Assembly: GCA_028283655.1 (NCBI GenBank)
Contig: JAPWKE010000003.1
Location: forward strand, 2,914,001 to 2,978,000
Direction: 5' to 3'
From: Acidobacteriaceae bacterium
GTDB taxonomy: Bacteria > Acidobacteriota > Terriglobia > Terriglobales > Acidobacteriaceae
Length of the DNA stretch: 64,000 bases
Positions within the stretch are counted from its first letter, which is position 1. Each line of letters begins with the position of its first letter. The notes under the pieces were generated by a model. That model saw only the letters and a list, made by a program, of their open reading frames with translations, did no database searches and was not told the DNA's origin. Positions 8,269-16,270 of this stretch are shown one piece after another. The translations under genes and the position numbers were made by a program.

Positions 8269-9168
8269 GTGCAGAAGAACAAGAAAAAAGCGCTGCTTCA
8301 ATTGGTGTCTGTAGTGGGTTTTGCAGTGCTCGGAACGGGAGTTCCGGCGGTCAGCATAGCACAGCAAACCCCGAACCCCGAGGCAAAACCATCGGCCGTA
8401 TCCTCGCCAGCAACTTCGCCCGACACCATACTCGACGACGCCGCGCAATGGATCGGCCGAGCACTCTACGCTCGCTGCCTCTGCACCGCCTCCACGCTCT
8501 CCTTCGACGCAACCGGCCAGCTCACCACGAAGGCCCACCCCGTCGACTGGGCACTCGCTGGCGTACAGCTGCAACGCGTTGAACGCAAAGGCGATCAGCT
8601 TGAGTTCACCGGACTGCGTGTCGCCGCGAAGTTTGCCGACGACCGCAGAGAGTTCGACCGTCGCCCGCTGAAACCCGATACCGTGAAGGTCCTCACTCCG
8701 CTTCCCGCGACACCCGCCGCGCTCAACGCCATGCTCTCTGCGGCCTTCTCCAACGGAATCGACCGGGCCCTGCAACAGAGCCTCCCGCCCTTCTGGCAGC
8801 ACTACTTCATCCCGACGCTTCCATGGACAGGCGACGACGCGCTTCTCGGCACAGAACTTGTAGCCGCAGGCTCAAAGGCAGGCGGCGAAGACGTCCCCAT
8901 CCCGAAGGTGACGAAGAAGCCTTCAGTCAGCTTCACGGACGAAGCGGCCCGCGACCACATCCGCGGCGAAGTCACCCTGCTGCTCACCACCGACACCCAG
9001 GGCAAGCCGCATCGCATCCGCATCGTCACACCAATCGGCTACGGCCTGGATGCAGTCGCCGTCGACGCCGCAGCCCACACCACCTTCGCCCCAACCGTCA
9101 TCGCAGGCAAACACGTCGCCGTACAGTTCTTCCTCAAAGAAGGATTTACGATCGATAGGCCTTTCTAG
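8269..9168 (+). CDS. Exported protein with TonB C-terminal domain
   Basis: 299 residues from GTG with GGGAGG 7 nt upstream. It starts with a basic N-terminus and a hydrophobic segment (KALLQLVSVVGFAVLGTGV, about 7-25) that is either a signal peptide or an anchor. The middle has no recognised domain. The last 80 residues follow the TonB/TolA C-terminal fold (FTDEAARDHIRGEVTLLLTTDTQGKPHRIRIVTPIGYGLDAVAVDAA...VAVQFFLKEGF). In Acidobacteria many such proteins are called energy transducer TonB, but this one lacks the usual Pro-rich spacer, so it may not span the periplasm. It is transcribed divergently from the Oar-like receptor, suggesting functional pairing. Confidence 0.7.
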   Translation: MQKNKKKALLQLVSVVGFAVLGTGVPAVSIAQQTPNPEAKPSAVSSPATSPDTILDDAAQWIGRALYARCLCTASTLSFDATGQLTTKAHPVDWALAGVQLQRVERKGDQLEFTGLRVAAKFADDRREFDRRPLKPDTVKVLTPLPATPAALNAMLSAAFSNGIDRALQQSLPPFWQHYFIPTLPWTGDDALLGTELVAAGSKAGGEDVPIPKVTKKPSVSFTDEAARDHIRGEVTLLLTTDTQGKPHRIRIVTPIGYGLDAVAVDAAAHTTFAPTVIAGKHVAVQFFLKEGFTIDRPF

Positions 9169-9193
9169 CTAGCGGCTTCAGCCATCACCCAAC

Positions 9194-10846
9194 CTAATGC
9201 ACCAACTGCGTCGTCGTGGGCTGCTGCCCAACCTTTGTCTGCAGCGGCTTCGGCGTCGCGCGGCGCGGAGCATGCTTTGGCTTGACCGTCGCCGGATTCG
9301 CCTCCGAAACCGCATCCAGCCGATACACGATCAGCAGATTGCGGTCCGCATCATCCAGCGCCGGAATCGCCGCCACGCGTACCGGGTGATACAGCGGCGT
9401 CAGCGCATCCATCTTGTCATCGTCCAGCTCGTTCCACGCGATATACCAGCCGGGACGATACTGCCGCACCCGTTCGCCCAGGTCGAGCGTGCCGAAGTCA
9501 TCGTCAATCGACGGCAACCCCGTCATCAGCGTGATGTCCGACCCCGAGATCGAAAGAATCAACTGCGAGTGGTTCTTCTCCGCACGAACAATGCGCGCCA
9601 CCACCTGCGCCGCGTTGCGAAACTGATACGTCGGATGCGTCGCCATCTGCAGCAGGTACATCATCCCCGGCGCAGCCATCGCTACAGCAACCACCGTCGT
9701 CAGCAGCGACGACGCAAGCTCGTGCCGCGCTGAAAACTCCTGCCGGATAGCATCCATCCCCAGCGCCACAAACGCCACCAGCGGAGCCGCCACCACGAGG
9801 TAGTACCGCGGCTGCAGGTTGTTGTGGTAACCGAGAAACAGAATGTAGCCACCCGCCCAAAGCAGCAACGCCGGAACCAGCGGGTTCCGAAACAAACGCG
9901 GCCGCAGAAAGATGATGAACGCCAGCACCGCATAGAACGCCAAGTAAAGCACACGGCCCATCCACATGCCGTCCGCAAACGTATTCAGCACAACCTTGTC
10001 GAACGGCTCCAGCAGAATGCCCGTGTACGCGTTCGCCGAGAACAGATAGCGGTAATCCTCAAGGTAATGCGGACGCACAAAGCCTACGAAGAACGCGAGC
10101 CACAACGCCAAACCCAGCACCGCAGGCGGCACCGCCATCTCAAGCGCATGGCGCCAGCGATACCCCGCGCGCGCCCACACCATGTACCCCAAAGCCGGGA
10201 CCAGAAACAGCCCCGTCGTCTTCGTCAGCACCATCGCGGGCAGCAGAACGCCCAGAGCCACCACCGGCCACAACCTCGCCACCAGCGAAACGCCCGGAGC
10301 GCGCCACCGATGCAACGAGTTCGCCACCAGCATCCCCACTACGGTGAGCATGATCAGCAGCGGTTCAAGAATCGCCATCCGCTCAAAGACAAAAAAGAAC
10401 GGGCTCGCCGCGAGAAAGAACACGCACAGCGCCGGAGCCAGCGACGGCCCGGCATCGCGCCGATGCACTCGCGCAAACCGACGCAACAAAAAGTAAAACG
10501 CAACCAGCGTCAGCCCGAAGACGCAAAGCGTAGTGCTTCTCGCCACCACGGCCGAAACACCCAAAAGCTTGAACGGCACAAACAGCACAGCAGGCCACAC
10601 CGGCAACGCCACCGCCGGGTTGAAATCACCCTTCCAATACCAGTGACCGCTTAAAAAGTGACGAATCGCCGCGTCGCCATACCAACCCTCATCGGTGTAC
10701 TTCGACCAGTCCACCCACGGCGAGTTGTTCGGAAAGTCCGCGTTCAGGTGCAGAAAATGCACCAGAAACAGCACCGCCGACACGAGCAAAAGGCCCGTGC
10801 TTAGCCAGCGCGTGACGTTTCCTGAGCGATCAGTTGTGGCGTCCAA
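9194..10846 (-). CDS. Multi-pass membrane glycosyltransferase (GT39/ArnT-like)
   Basis: 550 residues with about ten hydrophobic segments. The first periplasmic loop contains the acidic pair typical of polyprenyl-phosphate-dependent GT-C enzymes (SKYTDEGWYGDAAIRHF, about 48-64). These enzymes transfer a sugar from a lipid-phosphate donor to lipid A, protein or a polysaccharide on the outer side of the inner membrane. The C-terminal 120 residues are soluble and end in a Lys/Arg/Pro/Thr-rich tail. The called start is TTG; no better ATG or GTG is nearby. The candidate small ORF at 10851-10985 ends 4 nt before this start, so translation may be coupled. Donor and acceptor are unknown. Confidence 0.75.
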   Translation of the reverse strand: MDATTDRSGNVTRWLSTGLLLVSAVLFLVHFLHLNADFPNNSPWVDWSKYTDEGWYGDAAIRHFLSGHWYWKGDFNPAVALPVWPAVLFVPFKLLGVSAVVARSTTLCVFGLTLVAFYFLLRRFARVHRRDAGPSLAPALCVFFLAASPFFFVFERMAILEPLLIMLTVVGMLVANSLHRWRAPGVSLVARLWPVVALGVLLPAMVLTKTTGLFLVPALGYMVWARAGYRWRHALEMAVPPAVLGLALWLAFFVGFVRPHYLEDYRYLFSANAYTGILLEPFDKVVLNTFADGMWMGRVLYLAFYAVLAFIIFLRPRLFRNPLVPALLLWAGGYILFLGYHNNLQPRYYLVVAAPLVAFVALGMDAIRQEFSARHELASSLLTTVVAVAMAAPGMMYLLQMATHPTYQFRNAAQVVARIVRAEKNHSQLILSISGSDITLMTGLPSIDDDFGTLDLGERVRQYRPGWYIAWNELDDDKMDALTPLYHPVRVAAIPALDDADRNLLIVYRLDAVSEANPATVKPKHAPRRATPKPLQTKVGQQPTTTQLVH

Positions 10847-10850
10847 GCCC

Positions 10851-10985
10851 TCAGGCTACCACGCGGCACAAACGCTCCGCAGCCCCTGGTTCCAAGAGGA
10901 ACAACAGCCAGAAGCGACCCATCAAGCATGGTGGCCAGTCCGGGCCAATGGCCAGCCCAAACAGCCCAATGACCGCCTCGCCCAT
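10851..10985 (-). CDS. Candidate 44-residue hydrophobic mini-protein
   Basis: Translated by hand: MGEAVIGLFGLAIGPDWP followed by a second hydrophobic run (GRFWLLFLLEPG, about 29-40). It has a strong ribosome site, GGAGG 6 nt before ATG, and stops 4 nt before the TTG of the glycosyltransferase. Two short hydrophobic stretches suggest a small membrane protein, or a translational leader that controls the downstream gene. No family is recognised. The good ribosome site and spacing support it; the lack of known homologues keeps confidence moderate. Confidence 0.45.
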   Translation of the reverse strand: MGEAVIGLFGLAIGPDWPPCLMGRFWLLFLLEPGAAERLCRVVA

Positions 10986-11180
10986 TCTTGCCCTCCCGAA
11001 CCCAAAGAAGAACCTGCTTGTCCTTCGTACAGCTACCCCTAGCGCACCATCTTCTCTTCGCGTTCTCCGCGCCCTCTGCGTTCCTGCCTTGCCTTGCCTT
11101 GCCTTTGGAGTAGAGGTGGGCTTCAGCCCACCGTCAAGGCATAGGCAAAGAAAGGGGCTTCAGCCCCGGCCTCACGCCCA
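10986..11180. repeat. Intergenic repeat cluster: CACGGAG-like units, CCTTG tandem and GGGCTTCAGCCC hairpins
   Basis: No gene seen. The stretch 11048-11086 reads, on the minus strand, as degenerate 9-10 bp units (GCAGAGGGC, GCGGAGAAC, GCGAAGAGA) like the CACGGAG repeats elsewhere in the window. A CCTTG tandem (about four copies) follows at 11087-11105. Two hairpins follow, GGTGGGC-TTCA-GCCCACC at 11115-11132 and GGGGC-TTCA-GCCCC at 11154-11167, sharing the same loop with the palindrome at 34930-34947. Confidence 0.65.
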
Positions 11181-11216
11181 AAAATAAAACGGGCACAGCT
11201 CGCGCCATGCCCGTTT
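11181..11216 (-). terminator. Terminator after the dienelactone hydrolase gene
   Basis: Stem AAACGGGCA/TGCCCGTTT (11187-11195, 11208-11216), followed on the minus strand by TTTTATTTTTGGG. It lies about 20 bp past the hydrolase stop. Confidence 0.85.
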
Positions 11217-11238
11217 CAAAACAACAAACAACTACCGC

Positions 11239-12184
11239 CTAATGCATCCCACCCAATAACGTGATCAACCGCCGAAACCCCTGCGCGCGCGCCGCCGAGT
11301 TCGCCGCGTTGGCTTCAGGAGCCTCCCCCGCTCGCATAAACCCATGCCCCGCGCCGTCATAGATCACCGGCTCATAGACCTTGCCTGCGGCCTTCATATC
11401 CACCACCGCCTGCGGCACCGTGGAACTCACGCGCGCATCATTGCCCGCATAAAACCCATACACCGGCGCCGTAATGTTCTTCATCGCCCTCCACCGTCGG
11501 AGGCGGTCCGTAGAACACAAACGACGCTGCAAGATCCTTGCGCCGTGTCGCAAACTCAAACGTCTGCTGCCCGCCCCAGCAGAAGCCCGCGACATACAGC
11601 TTGCCGCTCGCCGCCGAAAGCTTCTTGCCATAGTCCGCTGCAGCGTTCAGATCAGCCATCACCCCTTCGACAGAAAGCGCTGCCACACCACGACGCGCCG
11701 AATCAACATCAGGAAACGCCGCCGAGCCTCCGGGAGTAGCCGGAGCCAAAGCCATCCCCGCAGCCCCATGCATGTGAGCATGATCCTCTGCAGGTGCCGG
11801 AGCACCAGCCGCCGGGACAGGTGCAGCAGCCGGAGCAGCACCCACCACCGCCGCAGGTCCATAGCCCGAAAGCATGTCCGGTTCGACCACGATGTAGCCC
11901 GCACCGGCAACCTCGTCGGCCATCTCGCGAGCCCAATCCGACAGGCCGAAGATTTCGTGAATCATCACGACTACCGGGGCCTTGTCCTTCACCTCGGGAT
12001 ACACCACCCACGCCTGCAGCTTGCGGCCGCTCGGTTCGGTGATGGTGACAAACTCCCCATGCCGCGGGCTCTTATCGAGCGCAGCCTTGGCCCAGTCCTG
12101 TGCATGGGCCGAGGTTCCCAGAGCGGCAAGAACAACAATAGCGGTGCTAAGCAGTCGACGCATGCGCAGAGTGTACATGCGCAA
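11239..12184 (-). pseudogene. Dienelactone hydrolase family protein, split by a frameshift
   Basis: Frame one (11438-12184) starts with a signal peptide (MRRLLSTAIVVLAALGTSAHA from the ATG at 12163) and carries the alpha/beta-hydrolase N-terminal part with VVVMIHEIFGL and the nucleophile motif GFCWGG. Frame two (ending at 11239) supplies the rest, ITAPVYGFYAGNDARV with the catalytic Asp and YDGAGHGF with the catalytic His. Similarity passes from one frame to the other at about 11483-11500, so the Cys-Asp-His triad is split. A one-base indel would restore a protein of about 310 residues. An Ala/Pro/Gly-rich insert with a His pair (EDHAHMHGAA) sits between the strands. Either a recent pseudogene or a sequencing error; the rest of both frames is intact. 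Confidence 0.85.
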
Positions 12185-12210
12185 CCATCATGAAATACAT
12201 CGTCATATTC

Positions 12211-12249
12211 AAAAAGCAAAAGGCCCGGAAGCTTTCGCCACGGGCCCTT
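12211..12249 (-). terminator. Terminator after the second Oar-like receptor
   Basis: GC-rich hairpin GGGCCCG...CGGGCC (about 12222-12247), followed on the minus strand by TTTTGCTTTTTG. It lies about 25 bp past the receptor stop. Confidence 0.8.
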
Positions 12250-12269
12250 CGGTTAAGAGGTCAGAGACC

Positions 12270-15200
12270 TTAGAACATCAAACGTCCACCGAACTGGAAC
12301 TGGCGAACCTGGTAAGCATAGTTGCTGTTTACGCCAGAGGTCGATGCCTGACCAAAGTTCGCGGTTGCAGCTACCGATGTAAGCGTGGTGCCCGATAGCG
12401 TAAAGGCTCCCGTGTTCACACCGGTAATGTTCTGGTGGTTGGCCAGGTTGAAACCCTCAGCCAGCAACTGGAACGTCATGCCGTCACGGACGCGGAAGTC
12501 CTTCTGTAGACGCATATCAACAACGATATTCCGCGGCTGCATCAGCGTATTGCGGCCCAGGAACGGGATGTAAGAGCTCACACCCGTACCTGCGATACCC
12601 GAGCTATACGGGGAAAGGCAGGTAACCGGTGCCACAGTAGAGCATCCCGTCGACTGCGAAGCGGGCGATCCGCTGCTGATCGCGTACGAGTACGGCAAGC
12701 CGCTCTGGATCTGCACTAGCGGCTTGATCGACCAACCGTTCGTAACATAGCTCAGAGCATCATTCCGCTTCATGCCTGGGATGTTGATGATTGCCCAACC
12801 CACAGCACGATGACGGATGTTAATGCTCGAGTTACCGTAGTTGCTACGCGGATTTGCATACGGGTCCAGCCAGTTATTGGTACCAAACGTCGTCACCGAA
12901 GCAACGTTGTAATCCAACGCATGCGCCCATGTGTAGTTCACGTCGTAGCTGATGAACTTCCACTGACGGTTCGTAATGTCAACCGTCACTGCGTTGTAGC
13001 TAGAGTTCGCATTCGACAGAACATCGGTGATTGCGTTGTACGACGTATTTAGAGTGTTGGTTGTGCCATTCGTGTACTTCGACGAATACACACGCTGCGT
13101 AAACGTCTTGCCTGCAACCGACCCGTACGAAACGCCCGAGGTGTTGGCCGCAAACGTATACGTCAGGTTGTACGCCTTGCTTGGATCCAGGTTGAAGTTC
13201 AGGTAGTTCGGCAACTCACGTCCAAGCGCACCCATATAACTGACCGAGAGCACATTGTGCAGACCAAGATCCTGCTGGAACTGCAGAGTAAACTGCTCGG
13301 TATATGGGGTCTGAAGGTGAGAGTCGAGATAGCTGATGCTCGGAGCTGAAGCCGTTGCCGACGGACGCGCTGTCAACACGTTCGGGAACTTCAAGTTCTG
13401 AAGACCCGTCGTTGTTGCATCCAGATCCGTACCGTTGTAGACCGTGTAACCAGACTGAGCATTCGCCGATCCAGTTCCCACATACGCACTGAGAATGGTC
13501 GAGTTAGGAATACGGCCGTAGTACATGCCGAATCCACCACGAAGCACCGTCTTGCCCTGGCCAAAAGGATCATACGCAAAGCCCAGACGCGCAGAAACGT
13601 TGTTCTTATCCGCAGGACGGCTTGCCGTCTGCGAAGCTGTGATCAGGTTCGAGTACGGAGCAGGAAAATCCTGGTAGTCATAACGCACGCCCAAGTTCAG
13701 CGTCAGGCTCGGCATCAGCTTCCAGTCATCCTGCACAAAGTAACCGGAGTCCAACGTCGCCAGGTCAAAGGTGCTCGGCCCGATCGCCTGATTGAAGCTG
13801 TTGTAGCAGTTCGCGGTGCCCGTGGCCGAGAAGGCCGCATTGCCCGAAACCGCACTCGCAGCGCAAGCACCACCCGGCTTCAGGATGTCTGCCAGGAAGA
13901 ACGCCGGCGACGTGTAAGCAAACACACCCGTCGGAGGCGAAGAGCTGTTACCAAGCGTGTTCTGCAAATCGTAGTTGTGCACAAAGTCCACACCGAAACG
14001 GATCGTGTGCTTGCCCCAGTTGTAAGCAGCCGTGTCGCCGATCTGCCACTTGCGCTCATCCGGGTAGGCTACGCGGTAGCTGTAGTACGGAGAGCCAAGG
14101 TTGAAACCACCCGCCGAGCTCGTCATTGTGGCATAAGTCACATTGTTGCCAGAGACCAAATGCGATGCGGTATAAGACGTCAGCGGCTGCTGACCTTCGT
14201 CATTTAACTCACGTGCGTACTGATAGCGAAGTTCGTTGCTGAAGTGCGAGCCCAACACCGAGTTCAACGTCGCAACACCATAGTCGAGCTTCACGAAGTC
14301 CGTACCAAACGCATCACGCGAGTACGCCAGCGCAGCCTGCGTCTGCACACCGCCGGGTGAATCCCAGCGTAAACGATGGTAGTACACGTTCAACGTATGC
14401 TTAGGCGAAATCACCCATGTCAACTTCGGGGTGTTGATCAGCTGGTTGCCGAAGCGCGGCACAAGGCCGAGCGTGCCAGCAAGGTCCGCAAACGCGGCCT
14501 GGCACTGCGCCAGAGTCGCACCAGTGGACGTCAACAGATTCGCCGTTCCGCAGACCGTAGCGGCATTAAAGGCAGCCGGGGCGCCCGAAACCGCGATACC
14601 TGGGAAATTACGACGATACGCGTCAAACGCATAGAACCAGAACAGCTTGTCCTTGATCAGATAGCCGCCTGCGCCGAAACCATACTGGTTACGCTTGTCC
14701 TTCGGACGAATCACCGTCGTAGCGCCAGTCGAACTCGTCAGCTTCGTGTTTGGGTTCTTCGAGCTCGTATCGTCGCCACGATGGTAGAAGTACACCTCGC
14801 CATGCAACTGGTTCGAACCCGTCTTCGTGACCGAGTTCACCACGCCACCAGCAGCGCGTCCGAGTTCCGCCGAGTAAACACCCGTATTCACCTGGAACTC
14901 TCGAACCGCAACCTGCGAGGTCGAATAGCCAGCGCGCGTACGGCCACGCTCTTCCGAGTAAAACGCCTGATTGTCATCCACACCGTCGATTTGAACGTTG
15001 TTCAGCACAGAAGGCAGTGCGCGGAAGCTGAGCAGGCCAAATCCCGAAGCATCATTCGTAACGCCCGGAGTCGTCAAAGCCAGCGACGACCAGCGGCGGT
15101 TGTTGATCGGGATGTTTTCAATTTCGCGCGTCTCAAGGTGACCGCCAAAGACCGCAGAATCAAGATTGATCGTCGGAATCTCTCCCGAAACTTCAACCGT

Positions 15201-15566
15201 TTCCGTGCTCGATCCATTCGTAAGGTGCGGTACGACTTCCGTGGTCTGGTTCACCAGAACCACCACGCCGATTTTGCGCTGCGACGTAAAGCCAGGCGCA
15301 GAAATTGTCACCGTGTAGCTGCCCGGAGGGAGCTGCGGAGCGCGGTATTCACCAGCGCCGCCGGTCTTCAACGTCAGGTCTGTACCAGTGCCATCGTTAT
15401 GAATCGCGACAATCGCGCCAGGGATAGCCGCGTCGGTTGCGTCAAAAACGGTTCCCGAAATTGCGCCCTGCGTCATCGTCTGAGCGTGCACCGTTAGTGT
15501 CGGCGCAGTAGCCAGAAGCATACAGGCGGCAAACCACGGAATGCGGTTGCGGAAAGATAGGTTCAT
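12270..15566 (-). CDS. Oar-like TonB-dependent receptor with carboxypeptidase-regulatory domain
   Basis: 1098 residues. Signal peptide MNLSFRNRIPWFAACMLLATAPTLTVHA, then the carboxypeptidase regulatory-like domain (QGAISGTVFDATDAAIPGAIVAIHNDG, about 33-120), a plug region (IDGVDDNQAFYSEERGRTRAGYSTSQVAVREFQVNTGVYSAELGRAAGGVVNSVTKTG, about 193-250), and a very large beta-barrel ending in QFQFGGRLMF with a terminal Phe. The motif AELGRAAGGVVNSVTKTG is highly typical of the acidobacterial Oar family. Function is outer-membrane transport or adhesion; the ligand is unknown. It is a single-gene unit with a long upstream region and its own terminator. It is related to, but clearly diverged from, the receptor at 5419. 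Confidence 0.9.
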   Translation of the reverse strand: MNLSFRNRIPWFAACMLLATAPTLTVHAQTMTQGAISGTVFDATDAAIPGAIVAIHNDGTGTDLTLKTGGAGEYRAPQLPPGSYTVTISAPGFTSQRKIGVVVLVNQTTEVVPHLTNGSSTETVEVSGEIPTINLDSAVFGGHLETREIENIPINNRRWSSLALTTPGVTNDASGFGLLSFRALPSVLNNVQIDGVDDNQAFYSEERGRTRAGYSTSQVAVREFQVNTGVYSAELGRAAGGVVNSVTKTGSNQLHGEVYFYHRGDDTSSKNPNTKLTSSTGATTVIRPKDKRNQYGFGAGGYLIKDKLFWFYAFDAYRRNFPGIAVSGAPAAFNAATVCGTANLLTSTGATLAQCQAAFADLAGTLGLVPRFGNQLINTPKLTWVISPKHTLNVYYHRLRWDSPGGVQTQAALAYSRDAFGTDFVKLDYGVATLNSVLGSHFSNELRYQYARELNDEGQQPLTSYTASHLVSGNNVTYATMTSSAGGFNLGSPYYSYRVAYPDERKWQIGDTAAYNWGKHTIRFGVDFVHNYDLQNTLGNSSSPPTGVFAYTSPAFFLADILKPGGACAASAVSGNAAFSATGTANCYNSFNQAIGPSTFDLATLDSGYFVQDDWKLMPSLTLNLGVRYDYQDFPAPYSNLITASQTASRPADKNNVSARLGFAYDPFGQGKTVLRGGFGMYYGRIPNSTILSAYVGTGSANAQSGYTVYNGTDLDATTTGLQNLKFPNVLTARPSATASAPSISYLDSHLQTPYTEQFTLQFQQDLGLHNVLSVSYMGALGRELPNYLNFNLDPSKAYNLTYTFAANTSGVSYGSVAGKTFTQRVYSSKYTNGTTNTLNTSYNAITDVLSNANSSYNAVTVDITNRQWKFISYDVNYTWAHALDYNVASVTTFGTNNWLDPYANPRSNYGNSSINIRHRAVGWAIINIPGMKRNDALSYVTNGWSIKPLVQIQSGLPYSYAISSGSPASQSTGCSTVAPVTCLSPYSSGIAGTGVSSYIPFLGRNTLMQPRNIVVDMRLQKDFRVRDGMTFQLLAEGFNLANHQNITGVNTGAFTLSGTTLTSVAATANFGQASTSGVNSNYAYQVRQFQFGGRLMF

Positions 15567-15804
15567 ACGTCTTGGTCTCCAAAAAGCGGTACAGGTTCAA
15601 TTAGCCTACATACTCTTCATTACAAAAGAGTTACGGCCACTAGAAAGCACCTGGAATTGCCAGGGCTTTTCGTCTCTTTAGTTATTTCAAACTGGTTCAG
15701 GGCAACAGCTTACCAGCATTCCTGGAAATAGGAAGCTATCTTTCGGGTCAATATTTCATGTGCCCAAAACGAATAAATATCGCCAGGCGAAGGACTTGAG
15801 TTAC

Positions 15805-16215
15805 TTAGTGAAGTGTGTCGGGAATAACTGCATGCGCCAGTAGGATTTCAAAAGGAACAATCTCCAGCGTGGCTTCATGTGTCGCTTCCAGAACAATCGG
15901 GCAGCCTGCACCTGCGCGCTGCACCTGCAGCCAACGCGCAGCACACACGCACCACCGATCGCCCGCCTTCAACCCCGGAAAGCCATACTGCGGCATCGGA
16001 GTGGAAAGATCATTGCCCAGCCGTGCAGAAGCTTCCAGAAACGCCTCCGTCACGATGGCACACACCGTATGAACGCCCAGATCCTGCGGTCCCGTGTTGC
16101 AGCAGCCATCGCGAAAAAAGCCCGTCACCGGATCGAGTCCGCAGGGTTCCAGCGGCTGGCCAAGTACATTCTTCGCGGTTGTTTGCTGCGATGAGGCAAA
16201 TGAGGACATAAGCAA
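15805..16215 (-). CDS. DUF2237 family protein
   Basis: 136 residues (134 from the second ATG). Conserved features of DUF2237: NVLGQPLEPCGLDPVTGFFRDGCC near the N-terminus, DLGVHTVCAIVTEAFLE, LGNDLSTPMPQYGFPGLKAGDRWCVCAARW, and ATHEATLEIVPFEILLAHAV at the end. Several Cys residues (GCC, VCA, WCVCA) are conserved in the family, which has no established biochemical function that I know. It lies 55 bp after the hybrid kinase and may be in the same transcript. Confidence 0.88.
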   Translation of the reverse strand: MLMSSFASSQQTTAKNVLGQPLEPCGLDPVTGFFRDGCCNTGPQDLGVHTVCAIVTEAFLEASARLGNDLSTPMPQYGFPGLKAGDRWCVCAARWLQVQRAGAGCPIVLEATHEATLEIVPFEILLAHAVIPDTLH

Positions 16216-16270
16216 TTTTAGCTGGTCAAGTCCAGAACGGACATCAAACTTCCCATACGAACTCTTCTCG

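Noticed and set aside
15640-15700. Possible sigma-54 promoter upstream of the second Oar-like receptor
   Set aside because: The GG-GC spacing is 11 rather than 10 and no enhancer-binding regulator is adjacent.
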